Source: G963668605 sp963668605 (GTDB taxonomy: Bacteria; Acidobacteriota; Terriglobia; Bryobacterales; Bryobacteraceae). Taken from it: 64,000 nucleotides of DNA. The translations under genes were made by a program, and so were the position numbers. The notes beneath the pieces are model-generated. The model was given only the letters and a program-made list of their open reading frames with translations. It did not search any database and was not told where the DNA came from. This document shows positions 25,853-35,278 of the stretch, one piece after another (position 1 is the first letter of the stretch; each line of letters opens with the position of its first letter). The stretch is taken from assembly GCA_963668605.1 (NCBI GenBank), contig OY764903.1, positions 4,526,001 through 4,590,000 of the forward strand, written 5' to 3'.

Positions 25853-26083
25853 TTATCGGAGGCGCAGGGCGCCTGCCAATTTGGCGAGCGAGTCGATGCT
25901 GGAGGTTTCCGCGGCGGCTAGGTTTTGTTCGCGCGTGAGCTTCAACTCGGCACGTACAACCGGAACATCCTTAGGCGCAATGATGCCGATAGTGACGCGC
26001 GACGGTCCCACCTCGGCGATCTGAATTTCGATGTCGTCGCCGATCAGGATGGATTGCCCGGCACGGCGGCGCACAATCAACAT
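25853..26083 (-). CDS. csrA: Carbon storage regulator CsrA
   Basis: This is a dimeric RNA-binding protein that blocks translation at GGA sites. The 76 residues start MLIVRRRAGQSILIGDDIEI, then VTIGIIAPKDVPVVRAEL, the standard CsrA beta-strand order. The Arg/Lys-rich first strand (RRR) differs slightly from the common LTRK. ATG 26083 overlaps the last seven bases of fliW, so the longer upstream frame is rejected. It lies directly upstream of flagellin, the expected target. Confidence 0.94.
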   Translation of the reverse strand: MLIVRRRAGQSILIGDDIEIQIAEVGPSRVTIGIIAPKDVPVVRAELKLTREQNLAAAETSSIDSLAKLAGALRLR

Positions 26084-26529
26084 GCGGCCTCCGCGGTTTG
26101 CACCGGGTGGCAGTGCGAGTAACGCAGTCCTGGTGCGATCGCTTGCACGGCGCGCGAATTCTTCAGATGGATCACCACCGGGGCCAGCAGATTTGCGGTC
26201 ACGCCGCTTTCGGCGATCGTAAGAATTGCCAGGCAAAGGACTTCGGCCCCGATCGCGGGCTGCTGCGCCGGATCGAGTCCGAGGAGTTCGAGATCCGGCT
26301 CGCCAATCTCAAGCTGGTAGCCCGGCTCGACGGCGTTCGCCGGCATTGCGACGAAGCAGAGGTCCGGAGTTTCAATGCTTTGCAGAAACACAAGCGGCTC
26401 ATGACCGGGTTGGCGCAGCGGCAGAAACCGGCGCTGCTCCTCGAAACCTGGCAGACCGGCGGGAAACTCAAGGACCGAGGATTCTTCGAAAACCGCCGGT
26501 CCGAAGTACTTGGTGTGGCAACTAGGCAC
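26077..26529 (-). CDS. fliW: Flagellar assembly factor FliW
   Basis: FliW binds CsrA and frees flagellin mRNA; secreted-ready flagellin in turn titrates FliW. The family marks are FPAGLPGFEEQRRFLPLRQ near the N-terminus, LVFLQSIETPDLCFVAMPA, and the conserved NLLAPVVIHLKNSRAVQAI. It has 150 residues with a GTG start at 26529. It overlaps csrA by 7 nt and lies 30 nt after the SGNH hydrolase gene. Confidence 0.94.
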   Translation of the reverse strand: MPSCHTKYFGPAVFEESSVLEFPAGLPGFEEQRRFLPLRQPGHEPLVFLQSIETPDLCFVAMPANAVEPGYQLEIGEPDLELLGLDPAQQPAIGAEVLCLAILTIAESGVTANLLAPVVIHLKNSRAVQAIAPGLRYSHCHPVQTAEAAC

Positions 26530-26559
26530 GTAAAGTAGTGCTCCTCGGCGCGTATTCTC

Positions 26560-27840
26560 TCATTTTGATCTGCTCACGCCGGCCCGGACGATATCAAATT
26601 GATGCGGCACGGGCTTCGCGGTCGCACGCTGGCGCGCGACGATTTCGGCTTCGAGCGCGTCGAGCGCCTGCATGGCGGCCGCCGTCGTCTCAAGCTTGTC
26701 CTGTTCGAGCGGCGTCTGCACGCTACGCCAGCGCGCGTAGTGAATATCGTTATGCTTCAGCGTCAGTGCGTGTACCCAGGCTGCCTGTTTCGCCATCGGC
26801 GTGGGGAGCATGGCCAAGTTGACGCCCTCGGCCCAGTGGCGCTGGGAAAAATTGGCGACCTCCTGGCCGTCGATGCGCAGGGTCCATTGGCCCTCAGCGA
26901 GCCCCGTGATCTTGAGCTGCTGCCGGTTCAGCGCCGCCACGAAGTCGGTCGCTCGTAGCGCCAGCGACGTGGCTTCGTCTTTCAAATCCATAGGCATGGG
27001 CAACGCGGAGTCGAGTTGCGTCCAGGAGAGGTCCTCGGCCGCCTTGAAATCGGAGACGTCCGCATACGTCGCATGGGTCACCGTCTTCGCGGCGGCGTCG
27101 ATTTCGACCGCGCTCACCAGCGACGGCGCGTTCCAGGCGCGCAGCAGCGCCGAGGCCATGATCAGGTGGCCGCTCGCGGCGGGATGCACGCGATCCGGAA
27201 TGATCTTTTGCGCCAGCGCGGAATTCTCCGCTTTCGCTTTTTCAAGCATCCGCACGACCGGCGCGTTGAAGTCGGCGACGTCGAACTTTTCCTTGCCCGC
27301 CAACAACTGCACGAAATCGCCATAGCGCACCAGAACGGGGTTGTAGCCGCCACCCTTGATCGCGCCGCGCGTCACCTCATCGAAAGGCGAGGGCCGGATA
27401 GCTGTGATGCGTATCTCGGGTAGTTCTTTGCGCAATTGCTGGACGATGTGAGTGAAGCCGGCCGAGTACTTCTCGAAGAGCGACGCGTCGTGGGCACGGA
27501 AACCGCCGTCGTTCATGCCCAGCATGATCGTGACCACAGTTGGCTTGTACGCCAGGACATCGCGCTGCAGGCGGACATCGATGGGGCCGCCTCCTCCGCC
27601 ACCGACGCGGTCGCCACCCCATCCGGAGTGGACGAAAGAGATGTTGCGCTCGGGAAAACGTGTGACAACGAACGTCTCGACGAAGGTGGTGTACAGGCGC
27701 TGATCGGTAATGCTGTCGCCATAGAAAACGACTCGGTCACCGTTCCGCAGATAGAAGGAATCCTGCGCAGCGGCCGGGAGCGCGCAGGCTAGCGCGAGAA
27801 CAGCGCTCTGGAGTCGCAGGTTGAGGAGCATCCCTTGCAT
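26560..27840 (-). CDS. Secreted SGNH/GDSL hydrolase
   Basis: This is an esterase-fold protein likely acting on acylated glycans. A signal peptide (about 1-25, ending PAAAQ) is followed by block I FYGDSITDQRLY, block II SGWGGDRVGG, block III MLGMNDGGF and block V DRVHPAASGH. The C-terminal 170 residues carry a beta-rich and helical extension of unknown role. The Gly run GGGGGG after block II is unusual. It is divergent from the thioesterase gene and precedes fliW on the same strand. Confidence 0.88.
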   Translation of the reverse strand: MQGMLLNLRLQSAVLALACALPAAAQDSFYLRNGDRVVFYGDSITDQRLYTTFVETFVVTRFPERNISFVHSGWGGDRVGGGGGGPIDVRLQRDVLAYKPTVVTIMLGMNDGGFRAHDASLFEKYSAGFTHIVQQLRKELPEIRITAIRPSPFDEVTRGAIKGGGYNPVLVRYGDFVQLLAGKEKFDVADFNAPVVRMLEKAKAENSALAQKIIPDRVHPAASGHLIMASALLRAWNAPSLVSAVEIDAAAKTVTHATYADVSDFKAAEDLSWTQLDSALPMPMDLKDEATSLALRATDFVAALNRQQLKITGLAEGQWTLRIDGQEVANFSQRHWAEGVNLAMLPTPMAKQAAWVHALTLKHNDIHYARWRSVQTPLEQDKLETTAAAMQALDALEAEIVARQRATAKPVPHQFDIVRAGVSRSK

Positions 27841-27855
27841 CGTACAATAAGCGCT

Positions 27856-28251
27856 ATGACGCCGATTCCCGTTGGCACGCAGGGTGAACAGAAGCTGTTG
27901 GTGACGAGCGAGTATTCAATCGACTTTCTCGGCCTCGAAGACGCGCGCGTGCTCGGCACGCCCTGGATGATCGGGCTGATGGAGTGGACCTGCCGCAACA
28001 CCGTCAAACTGCTGCTCGACGACGGCTGCGACACCGTGGGCACACATGTCGACGTTAAGCACCTGGCTCCAACGCCGCTGGGCATGAGCGTCACCTTCCG
28101 CTGCGAGGTGCTGGCCGCCGACGAGCGGCGCATCTCGTTTCGCGTGGAAGCTTTCGACGAAAAAGAGAAGATCGGCGAAGGCACACACGAACGCGCCATC
28201 ATCAACGTCGCGCGGTTTGCCACGAAGTTGGCCGCAAAGCGCGCCGGGTAA
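27856..28251 (+). CDS. FlK-like hotdog thioesterase
   Basis: The single hotdog domain matches the fluoroacetyl-CoA thioesterase FlK pattern: WMIGLMEWTCR (catalytic Glu), GTHVDVKHLAPTPLGM (catalytic His) and GEGTHERAIINVARF. The family includes general short acyl-CoA thioesterases, and fluoroacetate specificity is not implied. ATG 27856 is used; a TTG at 27835 with GAGGAG upstream is an alternative but would overlap the divergent gene start. Confidence 0.82.
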   Translation: MTPIPVGTQGEQKLLVTSEYSIDFLGLEDARVLGTPWMIGLMEWTCRNTVKLLLDDGCDTVGTHVDVKHLAPTPLGMSVTFRCEVLAADERRISFRVEAFDEKEKIGEGTHERAIINVARFATKLAAKRAG

Positions 28252-28257
28252 ACGCGT

Positions 28258-29532
28258 CTACAACTGCGGCGCCGCGAAGAAGTAGCCGCCGAAAATGAGG
28301 TAGGCGAGCAGCAACGTCCAGACGACGTTGGCTGCTTGTGCTCCGAGAAACGCGAGCAGAGGGCGTCCGCCTTCGAGTGAAACCAGGTCGGTGAATTTGG
28401 TCTCGAGGCCGATACACGTGAACGCCAGCGCGAACCACGCCGTGCGCACTCCCGCAAGCGTCGCCTTGGTCTGCTTGAGGATCGCCGGATCCAGCACAAA
28501 CGAAAAGATGAGCGAAGCCAGCATGAAGCCGAGCACGAACTTCGGGAAGCGCTGCCAGATCACGCGCGCGGAGGGTCGCTGTTGTCCGTTCTCCGGTTGC
28601 TTGAACGACCACCAGATGGAGAGAAAAAAGGCCGCGAATCCGATCAGCACGTTCTGCGAGAACTTGACTATGGTGCCCATCTTCATCGCCTTCTCGCTGA
28701 TCAGTGCACCGGCCGCCACAACCGATCCCGTCGTATCGAGCGTCCCGCCCAGCCACGCGCCGCCAACGATCTCCGGCATACCCACCGCACGAATGATCCA
28801 CGGTTGAATCACGATCATCGGTACGGCGACAATCAGCACGACGCTAGCGACATAGCTGAGTTTGCGGCGGTCGCCCTGCACCGCCCCGCATGCCGCGATG
28901 GCAGCCGAGACGCCGCAGATGGAAACCGCCGAGGAGAGCATTGCGGCAAACTCGTCGTCCAGATGCAGCCGCTTGCACAGCCAGAAGCTGAATCCCCACA
29001 ACACGCTCACGACGAGAACGGCTTGCAGCATTCCCAACACGCCGGCCTGCAGGATGTCCTGGAACAGGATCGTGGCGCCCAAAATCACAAGGCCGGTCTT
29101 GATGTAATATTCGGTGCGCACCGCCTCCATCAACCAGGCCGGGCAACCGATGACGTTGCTGAGGAACAGACCGATCGCTAGCGCAAAGATCACGTACTCA
29201 ATGCCCCAATAGTTCATCGTCGTATTGCCGGCGGCGAACTGCGCCAGCCAGGCGAGCGCGAAGACGACGGGGAAGCCCGCGAGATAGCGCCCGGCGCTGA
29301 CTCCGAGCGCGAGCGCGCCGGGCAGTGAGACCACCAGCATGGCGGCGCAGAGGATTGCGGACGGCATCAGGTTGGCGCTCGAAATCACTTTCGCGACACC
29401 CTGCGCGCCGGCCCACTGAAAGGTCGGAATCGCGGGCCGCAGTCCGAGGCCGATTAAGAGCAAAGTGGCGGCTCCAAGCCAGACAGAGAGCCAGTCTTCG
29501 TGAAGCCACCAGCGGGTCGAGGGTGTGTTCAT
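28258..29532 (-). CDS. YeiH/UPF0324-family membrane transporter (putative sulfate or anion exporter)
   Basis: 424 residues form about eleven transmembrane helices. Family marks are FLSNVIGCPAWLMEAVRTE, the conserved SAVSICGVSAAIAACGAV and GGTLDTTGSVVAAGALI. The family is annotated as putative sulfate exporters with weak experimental support. Start ATG 29532 lies 14 nt after the oxidoreductase gene; the longer frame would run into that gene. It is convergent with the thioesterase gene. Confidence 0.85.
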   Translation of the reverse strand: MNTPSTRWWLHEDWLSVWLGAATLLLIGLGLRPAIPTFQWAGAQGVAKVISSANLMPSAILCAAMLVVSLPGALALGVSAGRYLAGFPVVFALAWLAQFAAGNTTMNYWGIEYVIFALAIGLFLSNVIGCPAWLMEAVRTEYYIKTGLVILGATILFQDILQAGVLGMLQAVLVVSVLWGFSFWLCKRLHLDDEFAAMLSSAVSICGVSAAIAACGAVQGDRRKLSYVASVVLIVAVPMIVIQPWIIRAVGMPEIVGGAWLGGTLDTTGSVVAAGALISEKAMKMGTIVKFSQNVLIGFAAFFLSIWWSFKQPENGQQRPSARVIWQRFPKFVLGFMLASLIFSFVLDPAILKQTKATLAGVRTAWFALAFTCIGLETKFTDLVSLEGGRPLLAFLGAQAANVVWTLLLAYLIFGGYFFAAPQL

Positions 29533-29546
29533 AGACTGCGTCGCGC

Positions 29547-30758
29547 CTACCAGCGCAGCTTTAGATTCGCTTCGAGTTTCTCTGTGGAGCGCAGCATTTC
29601 GTCCCACGTCACCGTGCGGCCCTGGTAAGCGGCCATACGCCCAAGGATCGCCGTCATGTTGCTCTCGACGGCCTGCTCGGCATTGTTCAGCAGCTTGCCG
29701 GTGCGTATGCTTTCTATGAAAGCTTTGACGTTATTGATCGCGCCCTGCTTAAACGTATCGTCCTTCTCGGCTCCCATCCAGGGAGTTTCGCCGTTGATGC
29801 GGAGCATGCCACCGTAGTGCGTATCGGCCGAGCCCTTGATCCCGAAGCAGCGTACGCACAGGTCGCTGAAGCTGCGCGTGAGTTGATGCGAGCTGAAATC
29901 GACGTGTACGTCGTTGGGATACCAGAAGGTCACCAGGAAGTGATCCCAAGCGTCGGCAACGTTGTAATCCGTGCCGCTCCAATCGGTGCGCCCGCCGGTG
30001 CCGAAGGCCTTCAGGGGATGCCCTTGCAGGAACCAGTTGGCGACGTCGATGACGTGGATGTTTTGTTCAACGATGATGTCGCCGCCCAAAACCTTGTCCA
30101 TGTAAAAATTCATCACGCGCGTCTGTCCGGAGTCCATGCCGGCTTTGCCCTTGTTCTTGGCCGGACGGCCCGCGTAGTAGTACACCTGACTCATGGCCGG
30201 CTTGCCGATGTCGCCGCGGTGAATGCGCTTGGCGGCTTCCTGATACACGGGCTGCGCGCGTGTCTGAAAATCGACCAGGAAGCTCTTCTTGCCCTGCGCG
30301 CGCTTGCCGCTGGCGAGAATGCTCTTGCAGCCGGGCACGTCGACGGCGACCGGTTTTGCGATGTACACGTGCTTGCCCGCATTGACGGCCGCGTTCACGT
30401 GCTCGGGGTGGAAGTAGGGCGGCGTCTCGACGATCACAGCGTCCAGTTTCGAGCCGGCCAGCTCTTTGTAGGCCTCCGGTCCGTAGTAAGCGCGCGCTCC
30501 ATCCACCTTGAACTTCGTCGAAGTTTTCTCCAGGTTCGTCTTCACTACGTCGGCAAGCGCGACGATACGCGCGCCCGCGTATTCCGGGAAGAACTCGCCG
30601 ATCCAGTTCCCGCGCCCGCCGCATCCGACGAGGCCGACCTCAACGGTCGAGTTCGCTTGCGAACCGAAGACCGTGTCCGGCTTGAGTATCAATACTCCTC
30701 CCGCTGCGGCCTTCAAAAAGCCTCTGCGTTCGGGTTTCGATGTAGATTGTGATTGCAT
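29547..30758 (-). CDS. Tat-exported Gfo/Idh/MocA-family oxidoreductase
   Basis: This is an NAD(P)-binding sugar or inositol dehydrogenase-like protein. A twin-arginine leader (KPERRGFLKAAAGGVLIL) precedes the Rossmann motif VGLVGCGGRGNW (about 42-53). The EKP-like motif reads IAKPVAVDVPGCK, and HVIDVANWF lies in the C-terminal domain. Acidobacteria encode many such exported paralogues, often acting on glycosides. It is probably in an operon with the YeiH-like transporter. Confidence 0.9.
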   Translation of the reverse strand: MQSQSTSKPERRGFLKAAAGGVLILKPDTVFGSQANSTVEVGLVGCGGRGNWIGEFFPEYAGARIVALADVVKTNLEKTSTKFKVDGARAYYGPEAYKELAGSKLDAVIVETPPYFHPEHVNAAVNAGKHVYIAKPVAVDVPGCKSILASGKRAQGKKSFLVDFQTRAQPVYQEAAKRIHRGDIGKPAMSQVYYYAGRPAKNKGKAGMDSGQTRVMNFYMDKVLGGDIIVEQNIHVIDVANWFLQGHPLKAFGTGGRTDWSGTDYNVADAWDHFLVTFWYPNDVHVDFSSHQLTRSFSDLCVRCFGIKGSADTHYGGMLRINGETPWMGAEKDDTFKQGAINNVKAFIESIRTGKLLNNAEQAVESNMTAILGRMAAYQGRTVTWDEMLRSTEKLEANLKLRW

Positions 30759-30811
30759 GCTTGTCTGCCTTGCGTGCGCTCGATAATCGCAGCGCCGTCA
30801 GGAGCAGAATA

Positions 30812-31168
30812 TCACCTGGCGCGGTGGTCGCGCTGGAATTTCCGTGCGGTTTCTCCGGCGGCGGCGAGCGCCGTCAACATCTGCTGCCGCTTGATTTCCA
30901 CGTTGCGGGATGCGGCTTCGCGGGCGGCGCGCATGGCGCTGAGTTCACGGAGCGCGCCGATGTAGGCGAGTTCGACGCGGTGATACTGTTCGCCCAGTCT
31001 CTTGATGAGCGCTGCAAACTCCGGAGCGCGCAGCGCCTCAATGGCCCTATCCGGCAACTCCGCCTGTAGGCGCTGGGCGCGCTTCATGCTCCAGGCGGCT
31101 TCGACGATCAATTCGAGCAAGGCGTGTTCGGCGGCGGGACTGCCCGCACTTCGAGTTGCATAATTCAT
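30812..31168 (-). CDS. Helical hypothetical protein (118 aa)
   Basis: An almost entirely helical protein (ALLELIVEAAWSMKRAQRLQ, FAALIKRLGEQYHRVELAYI). Its end resembles the C-terminal part of acidobacterial proteins that usually begin with an ANAQKSTGP motif, which is missing here; that link is tentative. ATG 31168 follows GGAG by nine bases. No function is proposed. Confidence 0.55.
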   Translation of the reverse strand: MNYATRSAGSPAAEHALLELIVEAAWSMKRAQRLQAELPDRAIEALRAPEFAALIKRLGEQYHRVELAYIGALRELSAMRAAREAASRNVEIKRQQMLTALAAAGETARKFQRDHRAR

Positions 31169-31447
31169 CTGGGAGTGCTCCTTGGTTGGCGTGTTGGCTG
31201 GCGCGCGCGCCCTCCACACATCACCAAGGTAACGGGCGTTTCCGTGGCAACTCCCGCCGGCACGGCAACTTCTATTGAAAACAAGGCAGATAGAGTTACA
31301 TTGGGCCGGTGAACGGAGATTCGGCCCGTCTATTTTTCCGACGAAATGCGGGCGGGCACGACCTTGCCCGGCGATCGCAGTATCCCGTCAATCACGAGGG
31401 GGAGCATCGATTCGACGCGAAAGCCATCGGGATGCCCCAGCATAGGT
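31169..31447. other. Intergenic, nothing recognised
   Basis: These 279 bases lie between the helical hypothetical gene and tRNA-Ile2. Short open frames present have no coding character, and no hairpin with a T-run was seen. Confidence 0.5.
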
Positions 31448-31523
<76 letters not shown>

Positions 31524-31600
31524 TCAGCTCTTATTGTGATGCTCCTGCCGTCACCGTGCCAACTTCTCGAATGTAGCACGAAGTCTTTCTGCGGCTGGCT

Positions 31601-32860
31601 CTACTCCGTGAGCAACAGCGCGGCGAGCCGGGCCGCACTATCGCTGAAGTTCTGCGTGGCGGCGAAAGCGCGCGCCGCCGCACCCTGACGCCGCCTCAAA
31701 TTCTCATCGGCCAGCATGCGGCGTAGCGCGGCGAGCAGTCCGGAAACCGCATCGCCCGTGACGATCTCGCCAAACTCCACGCACATCACGCTGCGTGCCC
31801 CATGATGATCGAGACAAATAGCGGGCAGGCCGGCGCGCAGCGCTTCCAGCAGCGTGAGGCCGTAGCTCTCGTGTTTCGACGGGAACACATACACATCCGC
31901 CATGTGAAAGAACGCCTGCTTGCGCGCGCCGGTGACATAGCCCGGAAAAACGACGCGTATGCGCTTCAGCCGCGCCGCCAGCGAATGCAGACGCTCGAGA
32001 TAGCGCTGCCCCATCATGTAGGCTGCGTCGCCGCACAGAAAGAGCCAGAGCGGCCGTGTTGGTAGATCGCCGCGGCGCTCCCATTCGATCAGCGCGCGCA
32101 GCAGTGCGTCTTGCCCCTTCTCCGGTGAGATGCGGCTCAGGGTCAGCAGCGCAAGCGCATTGTCCGGCACGCCAAATTCATCGCGCAGGCGCGCCACGTC
32201 GCTTTCGTCCGCCATTTCCTTAGGCGCTTCGAGGCCCCACGGAATCACGTGTACGCGTTCCGGCGGCAACGCGGGATAGCACGCATGCAAGACGGCACGC
32301 ATGCCCTCCGACGGCAGGACGATGCCGCGCGAATACTCCACGCTTTCCCGCTGCTTGCGGAATATCAGCTCCGCGAGCCGCGGCAGCAGCACTCGCAAGG
32401 GCGAGCGTTCCAGCCGGTCATACCAGCGCACCAGGGTCTCCGGTTGCAGCAAGTCGCGCCCGTAGATCGCCGCAACGTAGGCCACGACATCGACGTGAAA
32501 AATCGTATAGACCCGAAAGCCTGCCCGTGCCAGCCGCCACACATCCGGCGCTTCTGAGACATCGTTGCAGAGCACCGCGTAGCGGGCGGGATCGTAGCGC
32601 AAGACCGCTTCCGTCGCGGCCGCGCCGAACTCGAAGCAGAAGCGCGCGTAACGCCGCTCGTCGAAAGCGATCAGTTCGCGGCCCGACGGCGCACCTGAAC
32701 CCAGCATGGCCGGCCCCAGCATATGCAACTCGAACGGCTTCGTCCGGCCCCACTCCTCCATCAATCGATTGCAGACGGCCGCGCCGCCGCCCAGCGCGAC
32801 GCTTTCGTGTGCAAAGCCGCCGTGTGCGGCGGTGTAGAGGATGGTGTCTGGAGGCGTCAA
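31601..32860 (-). CDS. Family 4-type glycosyltransferase (GT-B)
   Basis: It transfers sugar from an activated donor, likely in glycan or glycolipid synthesis. The N-terminal half has a glycine-rich loop (VALGGGAAVCNRL). The C-terminal half has LLTLSRISPEKGQDALLRAL and VYVFPSKHESYGLTLLEAL, the E-x7-E-type donor site of GT4. The start is TTG at 32860, 23 nt from the divergent CBM9-like gene. No membrane segment is seen, so it is cytosolic or peripheral. Confidence 0.9.
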   Translation of the reverse strand: MTPPDTILYTAAHGGFAHESVALGGGAAVCNRLMEEWGRTKPFELHMLGPAMLGSGAPSGRELIAFDERRYARFCFEFGAAATEAVLRYDPARYAVLCNDVSEAPDVWRLARAGFRVYTIFHVDVVAYVAAIYGRDLLQPETLVRWYDRLERSPLRVLLPRLAELIFRKQRESVEYSRGIVLPSEGMRAVLHACYPALPPERVHVIPWGLEAPKEMADESDVARLRDEFGVPDNALALLTLSRISPEKGQDALLRALIEWERRGDLPTRPLWLFLCGDAAYMMGQRYLERLHSLAARLKRIRVVFPGYVTGARKQAFFHMADVYVFPSKHESYGLTLLEALRAGLPAICLDHHGARSVMCVEFGEIVTGDAVSGLLAALRRMLADENLRRRQGAAARAFAATQNFSDSAARLAALLLTE

Positions 32861-32883
32861 CGCTACTGCTATCCTATGCAGTC

Positions 32884-33702
32884 ATGGAGACGACTTACAA
32901 CCGCGATCTTGCGCACTACACCTGCTACCGCGCGTCTGGCCCGATCACGGTCGACGGCAAACTCGATAAGCCCGGCTGGCTGCTCGCGCCGAAGTCGCAG
33001 CTCTTCGTCGATATCGTCACCGGCGAGCCCGCCTGGTTCGATACGCGCGTCGCCATGCTATGGGACGACGAGTATCTCTACTTCGGCTTCACGTGCGAGG
33101 AAACAGATGTTTGGGCCACGCTGACCGAGCGCGATTCGAAGATCTGGGAGGACAACGATGTCGAGGTCTTCATCGCGGGCCGGGACGCGTACTACGAATT
33201 CGAGATCAACGCTCACAACACCATCTATGAAGTCATGTGGATCTGGCAGGATATGTACCACGCTGGTAGCCCTTACAACGTGCCGGCCTGGGATCCGGCC
33301 GGCCGCAAGCTCATGGTCATCGACGGCATCGGAGGACACGTCCACCCGCGCGGCCTGCGCAACGGTTTTCTCGATTGGGACTTTCCGGGGCTGCGGCATG
33401 CCGTCCACATCGACGGCGTATTGAACCGGCGCAACGGCACGGATCGCGGCTGGAGCGTCGAACTCGCGTTCCCGTGGGAGGGACTGCACTGGCTCGCCGA
33501 CGGCCGCTCGCTACCGCCCAAAGACGGCGACGTCTGGCGCATCGACTGCTCCCGCTTCCAGCAAATCGGCCGCAACGGAGAGCGGCTTAACCCCGGAGCG
33601 GGCTGGACCTGGAACCGCCACGAGCACTACGATTCGCACATTCCTGAAACCTTCAGCTATGTTCACTTTTCGGAGCGGGAAACCCTGAACCCCTCAGCCT
33701 GA
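32884..33702 (+). CDS. CBM9-like carbohydrate-binding protein
   Basis: The 272 residues form a single beta-sandwich of the CBM9-like class. GPITVDGKLDKPGWLLAP opens the domain, WDDEYLYFGFTCEE and DNDVEVFIAG are the characteristic strands, and WSVELAFPWEGL lies near the end. There is no signal peptide, which is common for this acidobacterial group. It may bind sugars alone or be a non-catalytic partner. It is divergent from the glycosyltransferase. Confidence 0.85.
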   Translation: METTYNRDLAHYTCYRASGPITVDGKLDKPGWLLAPKSQLFVDIVTGEPAWFDTRVAMLWDDEYLYFGFTCEETDVWATLTERDSKIWEDNDVEVFIAGRDAYYEFEINAHNTIYEVMWIWQDMYHAGSPYNVPAWDPAGRKLMVIDGIGGHVHPRGLRNGFLDWDFPGLRHAVHIDGVLNRRNGTDRGWSVELAFPWEGLHWLADGRSLPPKDGDVWRIDCSRFQQIGRNGERLNPGAGWTWNRHEHYDSHIPETFSYVHFSERETLNPSA

Positions 33703-34136
33703 TACGAGCGGAGGGCGGTCAGATGGTTGTCCCGCCCGCGATCGGAACCCATGCCGTCCCGGTACCCGGAACTCGCTACTCCTTCAGTGGTGTTCGCCAT
33801 TCCCGGCCCGATTGGTCACGGACTATTACGCCTCCAGAACGCCCCGTTCTCATCGCAATAGTTGCCAATGTCTTGAGGCGATTACCAGCGAATCGAAGTA
33901 CCCAAGTGTCGTACTTCCATTCCGGATCTGGCGCATCTGGTTCGGCGATTCCAAGGAGCACCCGGCCATTGAAGTCGTGATCGGACATAATCAACTGCGG
34001 CTTGCCACTCTGGCCTAAGCCTAGGGTTAGAAGATTGCCTCCATCAGGCCCATTTATCTGCAGCCAAGGTTCAGTGCCCCCGTCAAGACTGAACGCCGCC
34101 CGTCGCTTCCCTCGCGCATCGAAAAACGTAAGACTA

Positions 34137-35275
34137 GTGTAGTGTCTCACAAATAACTTTACAATGGTTCGTTCCGCGGGCATACTGGATGTACCATGTG
34201 GAGCGTGGCGGAACCGTTAGCTTTAGATCCAGACCAGCGGCGCACGTTGGAAGCGTGGGTCCATGCCCGCAACACGCCGCAGAAGATCGTTTTTCGTTCG
34301 CGCATCGTGCTGTTGGCAGCCAGCGGCCAGCCGAATCGGCGGATCGCCCAAGAACTGAAGACCAGCCGTCCGACGGTGATTCTGTGGCGGCAACGTTTTC
34401 TCAGCAGCGGGCCGGTAGCACTCACCGAAGATGAGCCTGGGCGTGGCCGCAAGGCGGGAGTTTCAGTCGAGAAAGTGAAGCAGATTGTGGAGGCCACGCT
34501 GCATAGCCAGCCGGTCTGCGCTACGCACTGGAGCGTGCGAACCATGGCGGTCGCACAAAGCGTCAGCCCAGCCACAGTGCAACGAATCTGGGACGCCCAC
34601 GGTTTGCAGCCGCATCGCAGTAAGACCTTCAAATTGTCGCGGGATAAGCGGTTCGTAGAAAAGCTCACCGACGTGGTGGGCCTATACCTGAATCCGCCGG
34701 ACAAGGCACTGGTGCTATGTTTCGATGAGAAGAGCCAGATTCAAGCCTTAGACCGAACGCAGCCGGGCCTGCCCATGAAAAAGGGCCGCTGCGGTACGAT
34801 GACCCACGACTACAAACGTCACGGCACGACGACACTATTCGCCGTCCTGAACGTGCTCGAAGGAACCGTGATCGGAGAGTGCATGGCGCGGCACAGGCAC
34901 CAGGAGTTTCTCAAGTTCCTTCGAAAGATCGATCGGGAAACGCCAGCCGATCTGACCTTGCATCTCATCCTGGATAACTACTCGGCACACAAGCATGACG
35001 CTGTCCAACGATGGTTGAAGCGCCACGGTCGATTTCAACTTCACTACACACCCACGAGTTCCTCATGGCTGAATCTAGTGGAGCGCTGGTTTCGCGAGAT
35101 CACCGACAAGCGTATTCGGCGTGGCAGTTTCCACAGTGTGGGAGAACTGGAACAGGCGATCAACGAATATCTGGCCCACAACAATAAGCAACCGAAGCCA
35201 TTCGTTTGGACAGCGAGCGTGAACAAGATCCTGGAAAAGATCGGCCATTGTAAAGCTATTTTAGAGACACTACAC
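34137..35275 (+). mobile_element. IS630-family insertion sequence, 1139 bp, TA target duplication
   Basis: Ends are inverted repeats of about 35 bp: both begin GTGTAGTGTCTC and continue with few mismatches to CTTTACAATGG. The element is flanked by TA on both sides (34135-34136 and 35276-35277) inside an original CTAG. It contains one full-length transposase gene. It looks intact and potentially active. Confidence 0.92.
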
Positions 35276-35278
35276 TAG
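34196..35278 (+). CDS. IS630-family transposase (DDE)
   Basis: An N-terminal helix-turn-helix (ASGQPNRRIAQELKTSRPTV) is followed by a second DNA-binding region and the catalytic core. The triad appears as the Asp in LCFDEKSQIQALDRTQPG, the Asp in LILDNYSAHK and the Glu in LNLVERWFREIT. It has 360 residues, full length. The reading frame runs through the right inverted repeat, and its TAG stop is made of the duplicated TA plus the next host G. Confidence 0.93.
   Translation: MWSVAEPLALDPDQRRTLEAWVHARNTPQKIVFRSRIVLLAASGQPNRRIAQELKTSRPTVILWRQRFLSSGPVALTEDEPGRGRKAGVSVEKVKQIVEATLHSQPVCATHWSVRTMAVAQSVSPATVQRIWDAHGLQPHRSKTFKLSRDKRFVEKLTDVVGLYLNPPDKALVLCFDEKSQIQALDRTQPGLPMKKGRCGTMTHDYKRHGTTTLFAVLNVLEGTVIGECMARHRHQEFLKFLRKIDRETPADLTLHLILDNYSAHKHDAVQRWLKRHGRFQLHYTPTSSSWLNLVERWFREITDKRIRRGSFHSVGELEQAINEYLAHNNKQPKPFVWTASVNKILEKIGHCKAILETLH

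Noticed and set aside
30812..31168. Reading the helical protein as a transposase or phage protein
   Set aside because: No catalytic motif, inverted repeats or neighbouring mobile genes were found.
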